The notes beneath the pieces are model-generated. The model searched no databases. It saw only the letters and a program-made list of their open reading frames with translations, and had not been told where the DNA came from. Below, piece after piece: positions 1-8,551 of a stretch of 34,142 nt of DNA (its first letter is position 1; each line of letters opens with the position of its first letter). The DNA comes from an uncultured Ruminococcus sp. (GTDB lineage: Bacteria > Bacillota > Clostridia > Oscillospirales > Acutalibacteraceae), in contig CACYFH010000018.1 in assembly GCA_902773635.1 (NCBI GenBank), positions 1-34,142 on the forward strand, written 5' to 3'. The translations under genes and the position numbers were made by a program.

Positions 1-2
1 GC

Positions 3-86
3 TTGTGTGATACAATTCGTAGTATTTCCTCTGATACTATTAAAAGTATCACAGCAAGAGAATGGATTATTAAAGCGTTTAATTAG
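3..86 (+). CDS. Partial C-terminal tail of an unrecognised protein, possibly a transposase
   Basis: The frame is open from the left window edge for 27 codons and ends at TAG 84-86. It reads LCDTIRSISSDTIKSITA, then REWIIKAFN. Its A+T-rich codon use differs sharply from the aro genes beside it. The last codons overlap a sequence matching the right end of the MITE-like elements at 22.6 and 25.1 kb. That would be expected if this is the tail of the transposase of the parent insertion sequence, perhaps of the IS630/Tc1 type that targets TA. Another frame is also open to 93, so the coding call is tentative and no family match could be tested. Confidence 0.35.
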   Translation: MCDTIRSISSDTIKSITAREWIIKAFN

Positions 87-95
87 AAATTAGTA
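67..95 (+). repeat. Right-end sequence of the 22.6/25.1 kb MITE family (diverged copy)
   Basis: The first 17 bases differ at one position from the internal right flank of the element at 22578-22739 (TTATTAAAGCGTTTAAT versus TTGTTAAAGCGTTTAAT). The next 10 bases, ending in TTAG and followed by TA, match at 6 of 10 positions. This is read as the right end of an insertion sequence whose left part lies outside the window. Confidence 0.5.
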
Positions 96-126
96 TTAGT
101 ATGGCAAAAACATATGGTTTTCCATG

Positions 127-160
127 AAAAAGCGGGGCTGCACACGCAGTCCCGCCTTTT
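127..160 (-). terminator. Intrinsic terminator of the aromatic amino acid operon
   Basis: Positions 132-141 and 146-155 form a 10-bp stem with one mismatch (GCGGG-x-CTGC against GCAG-x-CCCGC) and an ACAC loop. A-runs and T-runs lie on both sides, so it could act in both directions. It lies just past the aroF stop codon. Confidence 0.85.
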
Positions 161-172
161 TGCAGATTCAGT

Positions 173-1210
173 TTAGATCATTTCCGCCAAATCGAGGATC
201 ATGCGCTCGGTCTTCTCCCAGCCGAGGCAGGCGTCGGTGATGCTCTTGCCGTAGCAGCCGCCGTCGACCGCCTGGTTGCCGTCCTCAATGTAGCTCTCGA
301 CCATGAAGCCCTTGACCATGCGCTGTAACTCCGTATTATAGCGTCTTGCCGCCATGACCTCGCGGATGATGCGCGGCTGTTCAAAGGGGTTCTTGCCGGA
401 ATTCGAGTGGTTCGTGTCGATGATACACGCCGGATTCTTGAAATTGCCCGAGGTGAAGAGTCTGAGCAGATGGGTCATATCCTCATAGTGATAGTTCGGC
501 AGGCTCTCGCCGTGCTTGTTCATATAGCCGCGCAGGATCGCGTGGGCGTAGGGATTGCCGTGGGACTGCACCTCCCAGCCTCTATATATAAATGTATGAC
601 CGTGCTGGGCGGCGGTGATGGAGTTCATCATGACGGAAAGGTCGCCGCCGGTCGGGTTCTTCATGCCGACAGGGATCTCCAGACCCGACGCGACCAGCCG
701 GTGCTGCTGGTTCTCCACAGAACGCGCGCCGACCGCAACGTAGCAGAGGATATCGTCCAGATAGCGGTGATTCTCGGGATAGAGCATCTCGTCCGCGCAG
801 GAGAAGCCGGTCTCCCGCAGCGCGCGGATGTGCATGGAGCGGATCGCGACGATGCCCTTGAACATATCCGGCTTCTTTTCGGGATCGGGCTGGTGGAGCA
901 TGCCCTTGTAGCCCGCGCCGGTGGTACGGGGCTTGTTGGTGTAGATGCGCGGGATGATGAAGATCTTGTCCTCCACCTTGTCCTGCACCTTTCTCAGACA
1001 GCTGATGTAATCCAGCACGCTGTCCTCGCGGTCAGCCGAGCACGGACCGATGATCAGCGCGATCCTGTCATCCTTGCCGGAGAAGATATCCTTGACCTCC
1101 TGTGCGCGACGCTCGACGATCTCTCTGAGCCCGTCCTCCAGCGGGTACATCTTTTTTACCTCCATCGGGATAGTCAGCTTCCGCTCAAATTCCATATTCA
1201 TGTTGCTCAT
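173..1210 (-). CDS. aroF: 3-deoxy-7-phosphoheptulonate (DAHP) synthase, class I alpha type
   Basis: It condenses phosphoenolpyruvate with erythrose 4-phosphate, the first step of the shikimate pathway, in the cytosol. The 345-residue length fits the AroF/AroG/AroH class with no extra regulatory domain. Recognisable motifs are IIGPCSADRED near residue 53, the PEP-site stretch GARSVENQQHR, GMKNPTGGD and TNHSNSGKNP, with metal-binding Cys, His, Glu and Asp where expected. The start ATG has a possible AAGGT Shine-Dalgarno site in the 22-nt gap behind tyrA. It is the last gene of the operon although it encodes the first pathway step. Which of the three feedback types (Phe, Tyr, Trp) it belongs to cannot be told from sequence alone, but the operon leader suggests Phe/Tyr control of expression. 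Confidence 0.95.
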   Translation of the reverse strand: MSNMNMEFERKLTIPMEVKKMYPLEDGLREIVERRAQEVKDIFSGKDDRIALIIGPCSADREDSVLDYISCLRKVQDKVEDKIFIIPRIYTNKPRTTGAGYKGMLHQPDPEKKPDMFKGIVAIRSMHIRALRETGFSCADEMLYPENHRYLDDILCYVAVGARSVENQQHRLVASGLEIPVGMKNPTGGDLSVMMNSITAAQHGHTFIYRGWEVQSHGNPYAHAILRGYMNKHGESLPNYHYEDMTHLLRLFTSGNFKNPACIIDTNHSNSGKNPFEQPRIIREVMAARRYNTELQRMVKGFMVESYIEDGNQAVDGGCYGKSITDACLGWEKTERMILDLAEMI

Positions 1211-1232
1211 ACATATACCTTCTTTCCGAATA

Positions 1233-2099
1233 TTACTGTTTCGGTTTCTTATTGAAGTACGCTCGGCGCTTGGTGCTCAGGCGCATTTTTTCTCTCAGCT
1301 CCTCTACCCTGCCGTCGCGGATCATGTCTCTGAGGGCGGCGAACTCGTCGAGGAAAATATCCATATATTTCAGGAGCGATTCGCGGTTGAGCATGAACAG
1401 CTCGCTCCACATCAGGTCGTTGATGTTCGCAATACGGGTCAGGTCGCGGAAGCTGTCGCCGGTGTAATCCACCAGGTGCTCGTTGTCCGAGCAGGTCATC
1501 AGCGCGACCGCGATGCAGTGCGTCAGCTGAGAGAGGTAGCCGATCATCTCGTCGTGCTCCTCGGGGTACAGCACCGATATCCTCGCGAAGCCGAGGATCT
1601 TTCCAAGCCCGCCGATCCATCTTATTGCGGCGGGCGTATTTTTCTCTGTGGGAACTATAATGAAGTTCGCGCCGCGGAAGATCGCGTCGTCGGAGTTCTC
1701 CACGCCGTAGACCTCTCGACCCGCCATCGGGTGGGAGGCGATGAACTCCACGTCGTCGCGGAGCATGCTCTGGATATCATAGACGATACAGCCCTTCACG
1801 CCGGTGACGTCCGTGAGCATCGCGCCGGGCTTGAAATAGTCCTGATACGTCGCGATCCACTCCTTGAACACGCCGGGATAGAGGCCGAAGATCACCGCGT
1901 CAGCCGAGCCGACGATCTCCTTATCAACCGTCGTGTACGCCTCATCGACGATATGGTTCTCCAGCGCGTAGTCGACCGCGCTCTGCCGCTTCTCGATCGC
2001 CGTGACGTGGTAGCCGAGCTTCTTGAGCGCCCGTGCGTAACTGCCGCCGATCAAGCCGAGACCGACGATCAGGATTCTTGAATTACTGATCCATTCCAT
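1233..2099 (-). CDS. tyrA: Prephenate dehydrogenase
   Basis: It oxidatively decarboxylates prephenate to 4-hydroxyphenylpyruvate with NAD(P)+, committing carbon to tyrosine. The Rossmann motif GLGLIGGSYARALK lies at about residues 13-26. The prephenate-binding stretch SHPMAGREVYG follows near residue 120, and an all-helical C-terminal half completes the fold. At 288 residues it is the short form, with no chorismate mutase or ACT domain, so its prephenate must come from the mutase domain of PheA in the same operon. The gene overlaps the end of aroA by 17 bases, which implies translational coupling. Confidence 0.93.
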   Translation of the reverse strand: MEWISNSRILIVGLGLIGGSYARALKKLGYHVTAIEKRQSAVDYALENHIVDEAYTTVDKEIVGSADAVIFGLYPGVFKEWIATYQDYFKPGAMLTDVTGVKGCIVYDIQSMLRDDVEFIASHPMAGREVYGVENSDDAIFRGANFIIVPTEKNTPAAIRWIGGLGKILGFARISVLYPEEHDEMIGYLSQLTHCIAVALMTCSDNEHLVDYTGDSFRDLTRIANINDLMWSELFMLNRESLLKYMDIFLDEFAALRDMIRDGRVEELREKMRLSTKRRAYFNKKPKQ

Positions 2100-3303
2100 A
2101 GATATTCACCTCTGCGCCCACGCGCCGTAATTGTTCAAAAAAGTCGGGAAAGCTCTTGCGTACCGCTTCCGCGCCGTCGATCACACCGCCGACCTTCGTC
2201 AAGAGAACGGACAGCGCCATCACGATGCGGTGATCGCCGTGACTGCTCAGGGGTTCAGCGGGTGCATGCAGCGCGCCGCCGTGAACCGTGACGATGTTCT
2301 CCCCCACCTCGACCGCGACGCCGAGCTTTTTCAGCTCCTCCTGCATCACGCTCGCGCGGTCGCTCTCCTTGATACGCAGTCTGCGCGTCCCGGTGAACTC
2401 TCCGCCGCCGCAGAGCGCCGCTACCGCAAAGAGGATCGGTCCGAGATCGGGACAGTCCGCGATGTCGATGGGCATTTCTCCGCTTTTTATTTTCCCAAAA
2501 AGAATTTTATAGGCCTGATCGCCCTGTAGGGAATCCGCACGCAGACCTTCGACCCCGACCGTGCCGCCCGCATAGTTCAGCGCTTCAAAGAAGGCGGCGT
2601 TGGAGTAATCTCCCTCAACGGTCACGTCCGCGGAATGATACTGCTGATTACCTTTTACCTTATAACGATTGCCGCTGACGGCGATCTCAACGCCGAAGTC
2701 CCTCAGCGCTTGCACCGTCATGTCGATATACGGCTTGCTCTCCACAGGCGGGAGGATCCGGATCTCGCTGTCGCCGTCGAGCAGAGGCAGTGCGAACAAC
2801 AGACCCGAGATAAACTGGGAGCTGATGTTGCCCGCGACCTCATAGATTCCGCTTTGCAAACACCCTTGCACCGTGATACTCTCGTCACTGTGCACAAATC
2901 TGATGCCCTGTTTTTGTGCGATATCCTCATAGACCGTCATCGGGCGGGTCATGAGATAGGGCGAGCCACGCAGGACGCATTCCTCCCCGCTGAGCATACA
3001 GATCGGCGTGAAGAACCGCAGGGTGCTCCCACATTCATTGCACGGCAACACAGCCGTTTTGCCGAGCTTCTCACGCACATTCGCGCCCCTGATCCATGCC
3101 GTATCGCCGTCGAGACGAATTTCGGCGCCCAAAGCTCTCAGGCAGGCGATCGTCGCCTTCACATCCTCGGAAAACGCCAGCCGCCGCACCACGCTCTCGC
3201 CCGCGCTCAGTCCCGCGCAGATCAGCAGGCGGTGCGCCATGCTCTTTGAGGGCGGCGCAAGCACCGTGCCGCGAATCGCTGACGGCTTGATCTCAACCCG
3301 CAT
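2083..3303 (-). CDS. aroA: 3-phosphoshikimate 1-carboxyvinyltransferase (EPSP synthase)
   Basis: It joins phosphoenolpyruvate to shikimate 3-phosphate. Visible motifs are PSKSMAHRLLI near the N terminus, SSQFISGLLFALP, CPDLGPILFAVAAL (catalytic Asp), IKESDRASVMQEEL and DHRIVMAL. The PEP-binding loop reads NECGSTLRFF instead of the GNAGTxxR of the best-known enzymes, a variant that I recall from Clostridia. The length of 406 is slightly short for the family (about 425). The start overlaps the aroQ stop by 11 bases. Function is secure, but glyphosate sensitivity cannot be predicted from this loop. Confidence 0.93.
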   Translation of the reverse strand: MRVEIKPSAIRGTVLAPPSKSMAHRLLICAGLSAGESVVRRLAFSEDVKATIACLRALGAEIRLDGDTAWIRGANVREKLGKTAVLPCNECGSTLRFFTPICMLSGEECVLRGSPYLMTRPMTVYEDIAQKQGIRFVHSDESITVQGCLQSGIYEVAGNISSQFISGLLFALPLLDGDSEIRILPPVESKPYIDMTVQALRDFGVEIAVSGNRYKVKGNQQYHSADVTVEGDYSNAAFFEALNYAGGTVGVEGLRADSLQGDQAYKILFGKIKSGEMPIDIADCPDLGPILFAVAALCGGGEFTGTRRLRIKESDRASVMQEELKKLGVAVEVGENIVTVHGGALHAPAEPLSSHGDHRIVMALSVLLTKVGGVIDGAEAVRKSFPDFFEQLRRVGAEVNIYGMDQ

Positions 3304-3727
3304 AGCGTTCCCTCAGCATGTCCATCGCCTCGAGGTAGCCGTCCAAGCCGTGACCCGTGATCGTCGCAAAGCACGCGAGCCGGACATAGCTGATCTGACG
3401 GAACTCCTCGCGCTTGTCCACCTCGGAGATATGCACCTCCACCGAAGGGATGGCGACCGCCTTGAGCGCGTCGAGGATGGCGACGCTCGTGTGGGTATAT
3501 GCGCCGGGGTTGATGACGATGCCGTCGATCCTCCCGTAGGCTTCCTGTATTTTATCGACCAGATCGCCCTCATGGTTGCTCTGGTACAGCTCGACCTCTA
3601 CTCCGAGCTTCTCGGCATGCGCCTTGATCAGCGCGCAGAGGTCGGCGTAGGTCGTGCGGCCGTAGATATCCGGCTCGCGGATGCCGAGCATATTCAGATT
3701 AGGTCCGTTGATGACTAAGATCTTCAT
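3293..3727 (-). CDS. aroQ: 3-dehydroquinate dehydratase, type II
   Basis: This is the small (144-residue) dodecamer-forming type II enzyme, which removes water from 3-dehydroquinate to give 3-dehydroshikimate. The N-terminal signature INGPNLNMLGIREPDIYG carries the flexible catalytic loop with Arg and Tyr. INPGAYTHTSVAILDAL and VEVHISEVDKREEFR supply the substrate-binding Asn and the catalytic His. It starts one base after the aroE-aroK stop and runs into aroA, so it sits inside the coupled core of the operon. It is unrelated to the type I enzyme AroD. Confidence 0.95.
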   Translation of the reverse strand: MKILVINGPNLNMLGIREPDIYGRTTYADLCALIKAHAEKLGVEVELYQSNHEGDLVDKIQEAYGRIDGIVINPGAYTHTSVAILDALKAVAIPSVEVHISEVDKREEFRQISYVRLACFATITGHGLDGYLEAMDMLRERYAG

Positions 3728-3728
3728 T

Positions 3729-4973
3729 TCATTCTCCGTTTATCACTGAATCCGCGACGTCTGCGGGGTCGCAGTCGCCGTCGATGATGTAGTCCGCGGT
3801 CGACAGGTAGGTATCGATGCGCTTGTCATACAACCGCTGAAACTTCTCCTTCTTATCCGCTAGCGGGCGGTCGTCGGTCGGGACAAGATTCTCCGGCGAA
3901 CGGTCGATGAAGAAGATCGCGCCGTTGTGCCTGAGAGCGTCCACGTTCTCCTTCCTCAGGATCGCGCCGCCGCCGAGGGAGATGACCTTCCCGCTCAGGG
4001 GCGCGACCTCGCGGATCACCGCGCTCTCGAGATCGCGGAAGTATTTCTCGCCCTTTTCCTCAAAGATACGGCGGATATTGCCCTCTCGCGCCACGATCAG
4101 CGCGTCGGTGTCGAGGAATTCGCGGTCAAGCTCCTTTGCGACGAGCTTTCCGACGGTCGACTTTCCCGAAGCGGGCATACCGCTGAGCACAATATTTCTT
4201 TTAGAGAAATATATTTTCTCATAGATCTGATTGGTCAGCGCGACGGTATCCAGCTCTTTTGTGAGGAACAGCCCTGCCGCGAGTACTGCCTGCGCGACGA
4301 GCATATACAGCCCGCCCTCCGCTTCGATCCCGCGCTCCCGCGCGGAGAGAATCAGCCGCGTCTGCAAGGGATTATAGATCGCGTCGATCACGCCGCTGAG
4401 GTTTTGGAAGCGGTCGAGGTCGACGGGACAGTCGAAGATGTTCGGGTACATTCCGCAGGGGGTGGTGTTGATCAGCACGTCCGCGTCGGCGCAGCGCTCA
4501 TAGGCTTCTTCATAGGTGATCGCGCCGCCGCGGCCGCTGCGGCTGACGCGTCTGATCTCCTTCGCGCCGAGCCGCTCGCACACAGCCGTCGCCGTCAGGG
4601 ACGTGCCGCCCGTGCCGAGGATCAGCACCTTCTTGTATTTCAGCACGATGCCCGAGCGCTCGATCAGCGCCCGCATCCCGCCGAAGTCCGTGTTGTAGCC
4701 GTACAGCACGCCGTCGCGGTTGACGATGGTGTTCACCGCGCCGATCGCCTGCGCGTCGGGGCTGATCTCGTCGAGCAGCGGAATGACCGCCTGCTTGTAC
4801 GGGATCGTGACGTTCAGCGCTTTATAATTCCTGCTGAGAATAAAATCTTCCAATTCCTCAGGCTTTAATTCTTTTAAGAAATATTGATAGTATCCCAGCT
4901 TTTCATGTATCTCCTTGGAGAAGCTGTGCGGCAGCTTCTCACCGATCAATCCGTAGTCCATAATACTGTTCAC
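3729..4973 (-). CDS. aroE-aroK: Bifunctional shikimate dehydrogenase / shikimate kinase fusion
   Basis: Residues 1-255 form a shikimate dehydrogenase: SFSKEIH, catalytic Lys60 in NVTIPYK, Asp96 in NTDFGG and the nucleotide loop LGTGGTS at 119-125. Residues 258-414 form a shikimate kinase: Walker [10 protein letters not shown] at 265-273, the GGG motif at 334-336 and the DDRPL lid. The fusion reduces dehydroshikimate and then phosphorylates shikimate, two consecutive steps. The longest frame starts at GTG 4973, but ATG 4961 (MDYGLIG) fits the usual N terminus better. Neither start has a visible Shine-Dalgarno site, because the palindromic element at 4979-5071 ends 17 bases before that ATG. Translation may depend on coupling or on the hairpin context. 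Confidence 0.92.
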   Translation of the reverse strand: MNSIMDYGLIGEKLPHSFSKEIHEKLGYYQYFLKELKPEELEDFILSRNYKALNVTIPYKQAVIPLLDEISPDAQAIGAVNTIVNRDGVLYGYNTDFGGMRALIERSGIVLKYKKVLILGTGGTSLTATAVCERLGAKEIRRVSRSGRGGAITYEEAYERCADADVLINTTPCGMYPNIFDCPVDLDRFQNLSGVIDAIYNPLQTRLILSARERGIEAEGGLYMLVAQAVLAAGLFLTKELDTVALTNQIYEKIYFSKRNIVLSGMPASGKSTVGKLVAKELDREFLDTDALIVAREGNIRRIFEEKGEKYFRDLESAVIREVAPLSGKVISLGGGAILRKENVDALRHNGAIFFIDRSPENLVPTDDRPLADKKEKFQRLYDKRIDTYLSTADYIIDGDCDPADVADSVINGE

Positions 4974-4978
4974 ATGCC

Positions 4979-5071
4979 GTAGGGACGACCATTGGTCGTC
5001 CGTAACGTTTCTCCCCTATCCTTTTTTCTGCATATTGCCAACGCCGTCGGACGAGCAATGCTCGTCCCTAC
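4979..5071. repeat. Twin-palindrome MITE-like element inside the aro operon
   Basis: The ends are inverted copies of GTAGGGACGA (4979-4988 and 5062-5071). Each end folds on itself: GGACGACCA/TGGTCGTCC at 4983-5001 and GGACGAGCA/TGCTCGTCC at 5049-5067. The two arms differ by a C-to-G and a matching G-to-C change that keep both hairpins perfect. The 47-base centre carries no ORF. Elements of this look are scattered in clostridial genomes; the family name is unknown to me. Confidence 0.65.
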
Positions 5072-5075
5072 ACTG

Positions 5076-6221
5076 TTATTTCGCCAGCCAATCCGTGCCG
5101 TATCTCTGGGCGAGCAGGTCGGCGACCGCCAGGGCGGTCACGCTGTCGACCACCACTCTTGCGCGGTGGATGACGGCAGGATCATGGCGGCCTTTTAATT
5201 CTAATACAGAATTTTCATGTTTCATGAAGTCCACCGTCTCCTGCGCCTTGAAGATCGAGGGAGTGGGCTTCACGGCACAGCGAAAGACGATCGGCATGCC
5301 GTTGGTGATGCCGCCGTTCACGCCGCCGTTATGGTTGGTAGCGGTTTTTATGTCTGCCTTTTTATCGGTTGAGATCGCCACATCCCCTATCGGAGATTCG
5401 CAATGACCGGTTTCCGATATATAAAAGGGATCATTATAGGCGGAGCCTCTGCCGTCCGCCATCTCGAAGGCGTCGCCGAACTGGACGCCCTTGATCGCGG
5501 GAACGGAGAACAGCGCGTGAGAGAGCACGCCCTCCACCGTGTCGAACCACGGCTCGCCCACGCCGGCGGGCACGCCGAGCACAGCCGTCTCCAGCACGCC
5601 ACCGACGGAGTCGCCCTCAGCCGCCGCCGCTTCGATCTGCGCCTTCATCCTCTCGCCCTGCGCTTCATCGAGCACGGCGAAATCCATGCTGTTGACCGCC
5701 GCGATGTCAGCCGCCAAATCGCCGAAAGCCCTGTCCGCAACGCCGCCGCAGGAGCGGATATGCGTGCCGATCACGACGCCCTTCTCCCTGAGCGCGGAGA
5801 GCAGGATCGCGCCCGCCGCAACGAGCGCCGCCGTCACCCTGCCGGAGAAATGGCCGCCGCCGCGGTAGTCCTCAAAGCCGTGGTACTTCGCGTAAGCCGT
5901 GTAGTCCGCGTGACCGGGTCGCGCGAGAGCGCGGGTCGCGGAGTAGTCCTTGCTTTGCTGGGCGGTGTTCGGGATCAGGACGGTGAGCGGCGTGCCGGTC
6001 GTCCTGCCTTCAAAAACGCCGCTGACGATCTGAAACTCATCCGCCTCATGCCGCGCGGTCGAGATCTTCCCGACCGGTCTGCGCTTATCGAGCTGTGAGC
6101 GGATGAAGGCTTCATCCACACGGATTCCCGGAGCGAGACCGTCCAACGTCGCGCCGATCATCGCGCCGTGGCTCTCGCCGAAAAGGGTCAGCGCGATCGA
6201 ATTGCCAAAGGTATTTTTCAT
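5076..6221 (-). CDS. aroC: Chorismate synthase
   Basis: It converts 5-enolpyruvylshikimate 3-phosphate to chorismate using reduced FMN. The three family signatures are present: [15 protein letters not shown] near residue 15 (catalytic His), the [13 protein letters not shown] and [11 protein letters not shown] block near residues 105-135, and the C-terminal [33 protein letters not shown] marks the FMN site. The length of 381 is normal. It overlaps aroB by 4 bases. On its downstream side it is separated from aroE-aroK by the twin-palindrome element, the only real gap in the operon. Confidence 0.95.
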   Translation of the reverse strand: MKNTFGNSIALTLFGESHGAMIGATLDGLAPGIRVDEAFIRSQLDKRRPVGKISTARHEADEFQIVSGVFEGRTTGTPLTVLIPNTAQQSKDYSATRALARPGHADYTAYAKYHGFEDYRGGGHFSGRVTAALVAAGAILLSALREKGVVIGTHIRSCGGVADRAFGDLAADIAAVNSMDFAVLDEAQGERMKAQIEAAAAEGDSVGGVLETAVLGVPAGVGEPWFDTVEGVLSHALFSVPAIKGVQFGDAFEMADGRGSAYNDPFYISETGHCESPIGDVAISTDKKADIKTATNHNGGVNGGITNGMPIVFRCAVKPTPSIFKAQETVDFMKHENSVLELKGRHDPAVIHRARVVVDSVTALAVADLLAQRYGTDWLAK

Positions 6222-7237
6222 CTTGAACTTCCTATCATTTTGATCATCGGGCGCAGCTCCTCGAACCGCACCTTCTTCATCTCATAGCATCCGGGCGCGG
6301 AAACGGTCGTGACCGTTACCGTCTCGCCCTCGCCCTTTTTATCGTGGGTCATCGCGCGGAAGACCTCCTCCGCGTCAAGCGGTACGGAGGTCGGGAGATT
6401 CAGATTCTCCAAAACTCTAACCACTCTCGGTCTGAGCGCATCGCTCACCATCGGGAGCATACCGAGGGCGACGCACTCGCCGTGGTACAGCCCGTTGAGG
6501 CGCTCGAAGCTCTCCACGCCGTGTCCGATCGTGTGGCCGAAGTTGAGGATCTTCCGTAGCCCCTGCTCCCTCTCGTCCTGCTCCACGACGCGCTTTTTGA
6601 TCATCAAAGAGCGCGTGATGATCTCGTCCATATTCTCAGTTATATTTCCTTTTTCGAATAATTCAAACAACTCTGCGTCCGAGGTCAGCGCCATCTTCAC
6701 CGCTTCCGCGAGACCGTTGCTGATCTGTCTTGCGGGCAGGCTGTCGAGCAGATCGAGGTCGATCAGCACCTTCTTCGGCTGATAGAACGCGCCGACGATG
6801 TTCTTGATGCCGTCGAGGTTAACCGCCGTCTTGCCGCCGATGGAGGAATCCACCTGAGAGAGCACGGTCGTCGGGATGTTGTAGAAATCCACGCCGCGCA
6901 TGTAGGCGGAGGCGACAAAACCCGCGAGGTCTCCGACCACGCCGCCGCCGACCGCGACGACCGCGTCCTTCCGCGCAAAGCCCTTCTCCAGCATGAAGGA
7001 AAGTATCTTTGAGAATGTCCCTATGCTCTTGCTGTCCTCGCCCTGCGGCACGGTGTAGACAAAGCCCTCCTTCGCCTGCCGAGCGACCGCCGCGGCATAT
7101 GCGGCGGGCACGCCGTCGTCCGTCAGCACCAGCACCTTGCGGTCGAGTTTCAGAAGCTCGCCCGCTCTTTTCAGACTGCCGCGCTCGATGACGATGTCAT
7201 AGCTGTCAGCGCCCAGTTCCATTCGTAAAATGCTCAT
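6218..7237 (-). CDS. aroB: 3-dehydroquinate synthase
   Basis: This NAD+- and metal-dependent lyase cyclises DAHP to 3-dehydroquinate. Diagnostic stretches are PQGEDSKS, the glycine-rich VAVGGGVVGDLAGFVAS near residue 95, PTTVLSQVDSSIGGKTAVN, the metal-binding Glu in NGLAEAVKMAL, and FGHTIGHGVE plus HGECVALGM with the metal His residues. The 339-residue length is typical. It begins one base after the pheA stop and its end overlaps aroC by 4 bases, so pheA, aroB and aroC should be translated as a coupled set. Confidence 0.95.
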   Translation of the reverse strand: MSILRMELGADSYDIVIERGSLKRAGELLKLDRKVLVLTDDGVPAAYAAAVARQAKEGFVYTVPQGEDSKSIGTFSKILSFMLEKGFARKDAVVAVGGGVVGDLAGFVASAYMRGVDFYNIPTTVLSQVDSSIGGKTAVNLDGIKNIVGAFYQPKKVLIDLDLLDSLPARQISNGLAEAVKMALTSDAELFELFEKGNITENMDEIITRSLMIKKRVVEQDEREQGLRKILNFGHTIGHGVESFERLNGLYHGECVALGMLPMVSDALRPRVVRVLENLNLPTSVPLDAEEVFRAMTHDKKGEGETVTVTTVSAPGCYEMKKVRFEELRPMIKMIGSSR

Positions 7238-7238
7238 A

Positions 7239-8342
7239 TCAATCCTCTTTTAAAATGATCTCGTCACTGAAATGCCCGACCACCTTGAGCATGTCGCAGT
7301 GGAGCGAAAGGTGGCGGAGCATATCCGAGCCGTTGCTGCCGGTCTCGTCTCCCTCGGCTTCTATGTAGAAATAATACTGCCACGCGAGGTCCTTCATCGG
7401 GCGGGAACGCAGAGCGCGCATGTTGAAGCCGTAGCTACTCAGCACATTCAGCGCCTGCGCCAGCGCGCCGGCTTCATTCTTGACGGTGAACATCAGCATG
7501 AAGCGGCTGTCGCGGGTGGTGTTGACCTGCTTGTTCTGAGCGCGGGAGAATACCGCAAAGCGGGTGGAATTCGTCGCGCTCTCGTTGATATCGTGGTCGA
7601 GCACGGAAAGCCCGTAGAGCCGCGCCGTCTCCGAGGAAGCGATCGCCGCGACGCTCACATCGCCGCCGTCCTTGACCGCCTTCGCCGCCTTCGCGGTGTT
7701 GGCGTACTCGACGGTCTCAAAGCCCTTTGAGCGGATATATTCCGCGCACTGCGCGAGCGCCTGCGGGTGGCTGACGACGGTCTTGACGCCGCTGAGGGTC
7801 GCGCCCTCCAAGCCGAGCAGATGGTGGGTGATACGGAGGGTGTAGATGCCGTTGACGTACAGAGAGCCCTGGAACATCAGATCCATGACCTGACCGACCT
7901 CGCCCGCGTAGCTGTTCTCGATGGGCAGGACACAGCAGTCGCAGTCGCCGCGCTCCACCGCCTCATACGCCGCGCGAAAATCAGGATAAGAGATCGCGCG
8001 ACCGTAGGGGAAGATCTTCTTCGCCGCGATATTGGCGTAAGCGCCCTCGATGCCGCTGTAGGCGACGCGCGCGCCGCTGATGATATGCTCCTGATACTGC
8101 TTGGAGACCGCCATCTCGTCCTGCAAAAAGCGGACGTAGTAGGAGCGGATATCGTAGTCGCGGATGTAGGCGGAGTTCTTCTCGATCACCGTCTGCTCAC
8201 GCGCCGCGTCAAAGATCGGCAAGCCGCGCTCCTTCTTATACTCGGCGATCACCTTCGCCGCCTGCATACGGCTCTCAAAAAGCGCCGCCATCTCCCTGTC
8301 GATCTCATTGATCTTCTGCCGCGCATCCTGTAAGTTATCCAT
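7239..8342 (-). CDS. pheA: Bifunctional chorismate mutase / prephenate dehydratase
   Basis: Residues 1-85 form an AroQ-type chorismate mutase (INEIDREMAALFESRM, then AEYKKERGLPIFD). Residues 90-265 form prephenate dehydratase (VAYSGIEGAYA, LPIENSYAGEV, SHPQALAQC, and the catalytic NSTRF at 258-262). Residues 280-365 are an ACT domain expected to bind Phe. In the ACT domain GALAQAL is kept, but the usual ESRP reads RSRP at 312-315, which may alter feedback inhibition. It is the first structural gene behind the Phe/Tyr leader, and its mutase also feeds TyrA. GGGAAGGTG precedes the ATG. Confidence 0.94.
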   Translation of the reverse strand: MDNLQDARQKINEIDREMAALFESRMQAAKVIAEYKKERGLPIFDAAREQTVIEKNSAYIRDYDIRSYYVRFLQDEMAVSKQYQEHIISGARVAYSGIEGAYANIAAKKIFPYGRAISYPDFRAAYEAVERGDCDCCVLPIENSYAGEVGQVMDLMFQGSLYVNGIYTLRITHHLLGLEGATLSGVKTVVSHPQALAQCAEYIRSKGFETVEYANTAKAAKAVKDGGDVSVAAIASSETARLYGLSVLDHDINESATNSTRFAVFSRAQNKQVNTTRDSRFMLMFTVKNEAGALAQALNVLSSYGFNMRALRSRPMKDLAWQYYFYIEAEGDETGSNGSDMLRHLSLHCDMLKVVGHFSDEIILKED

Positions 8343-8430
8343 ATTTTCACCTTCCCGTTATCTTTTACAATTCGGGTGAGAGCGCAGCCCTCCCGCAATT
8401 ATTCTCTATTCTCTATTCTTTATTCATTCA

Positions 8431-8464
8431 TAAAAAAGCGGCTCTGCCCGAAACAGAACCGCTT
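8431..8464 (-). terminator. Attenuator terminator of the aro operon
   Basis: Positions 8454-8464 and 8436-8446 form an 11-bp stem (AAGCGGTTCTG with CAGAGCCGCTT, one G-U pair) with a 7-nt loop and a run of U at 8431-8437 in the transcript. It lies after the leader peptide and before pheA, where only an attenuator makes sense. A competing pairing of the preceding CAGGUGCUU (RNA sense) with the 5' half of this stem is possible; that antiterminator is inference. Confidence 0.85.
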
Positions 8465-8485
8465 ACTTCATCCTTAAAGCACCTG

Positions 8486-8551
8486 TTACGTTCGAGCGTT
8501 ACATCTTTTCCGCACCGCAATAAAAGCCCGCATAAAAGCGCGCGAACGTAA
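8486..8551 (-). promoter_or_regulatory. Leader RNA pairing (candidate pause or anti-antiterminator helix)
   Basis: The RNA of leader codons 15-18 (TTACGTTCG, 8543-8551) is perfectly complementary over 9 bases to CGAACGTAA just after the leader stop codon (8486-8494). Three more pairs follow beyond one mismatch. A ribosome stalled on the aromatic codons would cover the first segment and free the second, as in classical attenuation. The pairing is seen; its role is inferred. Confidence 0.6.

Noticed and set aside
407..1255. Long plus-strand reading frame opposite aroF, and similar ones opposite most minus-strand genes
   Set aside because: These are antisense shadows created by G+C-rich codon use. 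They have no ribosome sites and low-complexity His/Arg/Val-rich translations, and they mirror genes with full family motifs.
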